This document shows positions 51,381-52,031 of a DNA stretch of 52,031 bases, one piece after another; the stretch's first letter is position 1; each line of letters begins with the position of its first letter. The translations under genes were made by a program, and so were the position numbers. The DNA is taken from assembly GCA_964523575.1 (NCBI GenBank), contig CAZGAV010000021.1, positions 1-52,031 of the forward strand, written 5' to 3'. The notes below the pieces were generated by a model. That model was not told the origin of the DNA. It saw nothing but the letters and a program-made list of their open reading frames with translations, and searched no databases. This stretch comes from DAOUTW01 sp964523575 (GTDB lineage Bacteria > Zixibacteria > MSB-5A5 > GN15 > JAAZOE01).

Positions 51381-52031
51381 TTATCGAAGCGTCCCCTCGT
51401 AATGAGCGGTCAACTGCTTCTCGCGGATGCGCGGATCGGTGTAATCCGGCAGGAGCATGGGAGCCACTCTCCCCTCGTCGGCCCCGGTATCCTCGCATTC
51501 CTTGTTGTATTTGACCACATGGTCGAGGCTGAGCTTGCCGTCTTTGGCGTCGCTTTTGATGTACTTGGCGGCGCTGGCTCCGGCGATACGGCCATAGACC
51601 ATGATATCAAGCAGGGAATTGCCCATGAGGCGGTTTTCTCCGTGGATGCCGCCGCCGACCTCGCCGGCCACAAACAGGCCCGGCAGTCCGGTTTCGCCGG
51701 TATTGCGGAATTCGAGCCCGCCGTTTTGATAATGCAGGGTCGGATAAATGAGCATCGGCTCCTTGGCGATATCGATCCCGAACCGCTTGTAGAGAATAAA
51801 CTTTCCGGGGAATTCGCGCTCGACCGTGCCCTCGCCGGACATCATGTCGATCATCGGGCTGTCGAGCCAGATACCGAGTTTGCCGGTCGGGGTCGGGACC
51901 CCTTTGCTCTTGACGACGCATTCCTTGATGATCGAGGCCGCTTCGACGTCACGCGGTTCCCGCTCATTGACGAACTGCTGGCCGTCGATATTGACCAGAT
52001 TGGCGCCCGAACCGCGGAATTTCTCGGTGAT
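51381..52031 (-). CDS. Fumarate reductase/flavocytochrome c-like flavoprotein, 3' part (cut by window edge)
   Basis: The frame is open to the right edge and gives 216 residues; the start lies outside. It has the C-terminal part of an FAD_binding_2 flavoprotein: GSGANLVNIDGQQFVNERE, YPTLHYQNGGLEF, the GLPGLFVAGEVGGGIHGENRLMGNSL block and DIMVYGRIAGASAAKYI. This FAD-closing motif is shared by SdhA/FrdA and soluble fumarate or urocanate reductases. Only ~55 residues follow it (ending YEGTLR), so the ~150-residue helical domain of membrane-bound SdhA is missing. A soluble reductase or another FAD enzyme is therefore more likely; the substrate is uncertain. An ATG at 51854 is internal to the conserved frame and not the start. 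Confidence 0.8.
   Translation of the reverse strand: MTEKFRGSGANLVNIDGQQFVNEREPRDVEAASIIKECVVKSKGVPTPTGKLGIWLDSPMIDMMSGEGTVEREFPGKFILYKRFGIDIAKEPMLIYPTLHYQNGGLEFRNTGETGLPGLFVAGEVGGGIHGENRLMGNSLLDIMVYGRIAGASAAKYIKSDAKDGKLSLDHVVKYNKECEDTGADEGRVAPMLLPDYTDPRIREKQLTAHYEGTLR

Overview
The window looks like a bacterial scaffold from the FCB group, most likely a Zixibacteria-type lineage (inferred from gene content only). Seven genes end in the same dockerin-like pair of calcium-loop repeats (GDAN...DG...GDAVYLINYVF...GGPAP), one giant secreted protein also ends in a type IX (Por) secretion-like sorting domain (NYPNPFNP), and beta-barrel outer-membrane proteins are present, so the cell is diderm. A 100-N run at 45017-45116 shows this is a draft or metagenome scaffold. 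I found no rRNA, tRNA, CRISPR array, insertion sequence or phage gene.

Layout. 1-3844: surface genes, namely two paralogous beta-barrel proteins flanking a thioredoxin-like dockerin protein and a small exported protein. 3916-7288 (minus): gatE-gatD, the archaeal-type Glu-tRNA(Gln) amidotransferase. 7646-7994: a self-contained unit (promoter, gene, terminator) for a lysine-rich Cys/His protein. 8152-13915: secreted enzymes and an outer-membrane protein (peptidyl-arginine deiminase-like dockerin protein, NodB-like protein, CBM9/DUF5916 barrel). 14088-17821: a four-gene corrinoid methyltransferase operon (MttB-like, B12-reactivation domain, corrinoid protein, homocysteine methyltransferase) that could move a methyl group from a quaternary amine to homocysteine. 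17888-23214 (minus): a tightly coupled operon of ECF-type sigma factor, small two-domain protein, TPR-CHAT protease and secreted subtilisin.

23623-41093 is mostly surface biology: a 1677-residue VCBS/ASPIC-UnbV/BACON/cohesin-like/dockerin/sorting-domain protein, a DUF4097 protein, a nitroreductase, an NTF2-like lipoprotein, two thrombospondin-type-3 repeat proteins (one with an exact 405-bp higher-order tandem repeat) and an FG-GAP dockerin protein. 41262-46694 is a signalling cluster: a double receiver protein, an FHA-GAF-SpoIIE phosphatase and a TPR Ser/Thr kinase interrupted by the assembly gap. 46754-50681 holds a flavodiiron protein, two membrane proteins and an MFS transporter. 50682-51380 is non-coding and carries REP-like palindromes, followed by the end of a fumarate-reductase-like flavoprotein.

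The two strongest candidates for under-described biology are the sigma/TPR-CHAT/subtilisin operon, whose parts resemble the protease-sigma module of type III-E CRISPR systems but without any CRISPR genes nearby, and the corrinoid operon, which looks like a methionine synthase whose folate module is replaced by an MttB-family amine demethylase. All functional statements come from reading motifs in the translated sequence; no database search was run.
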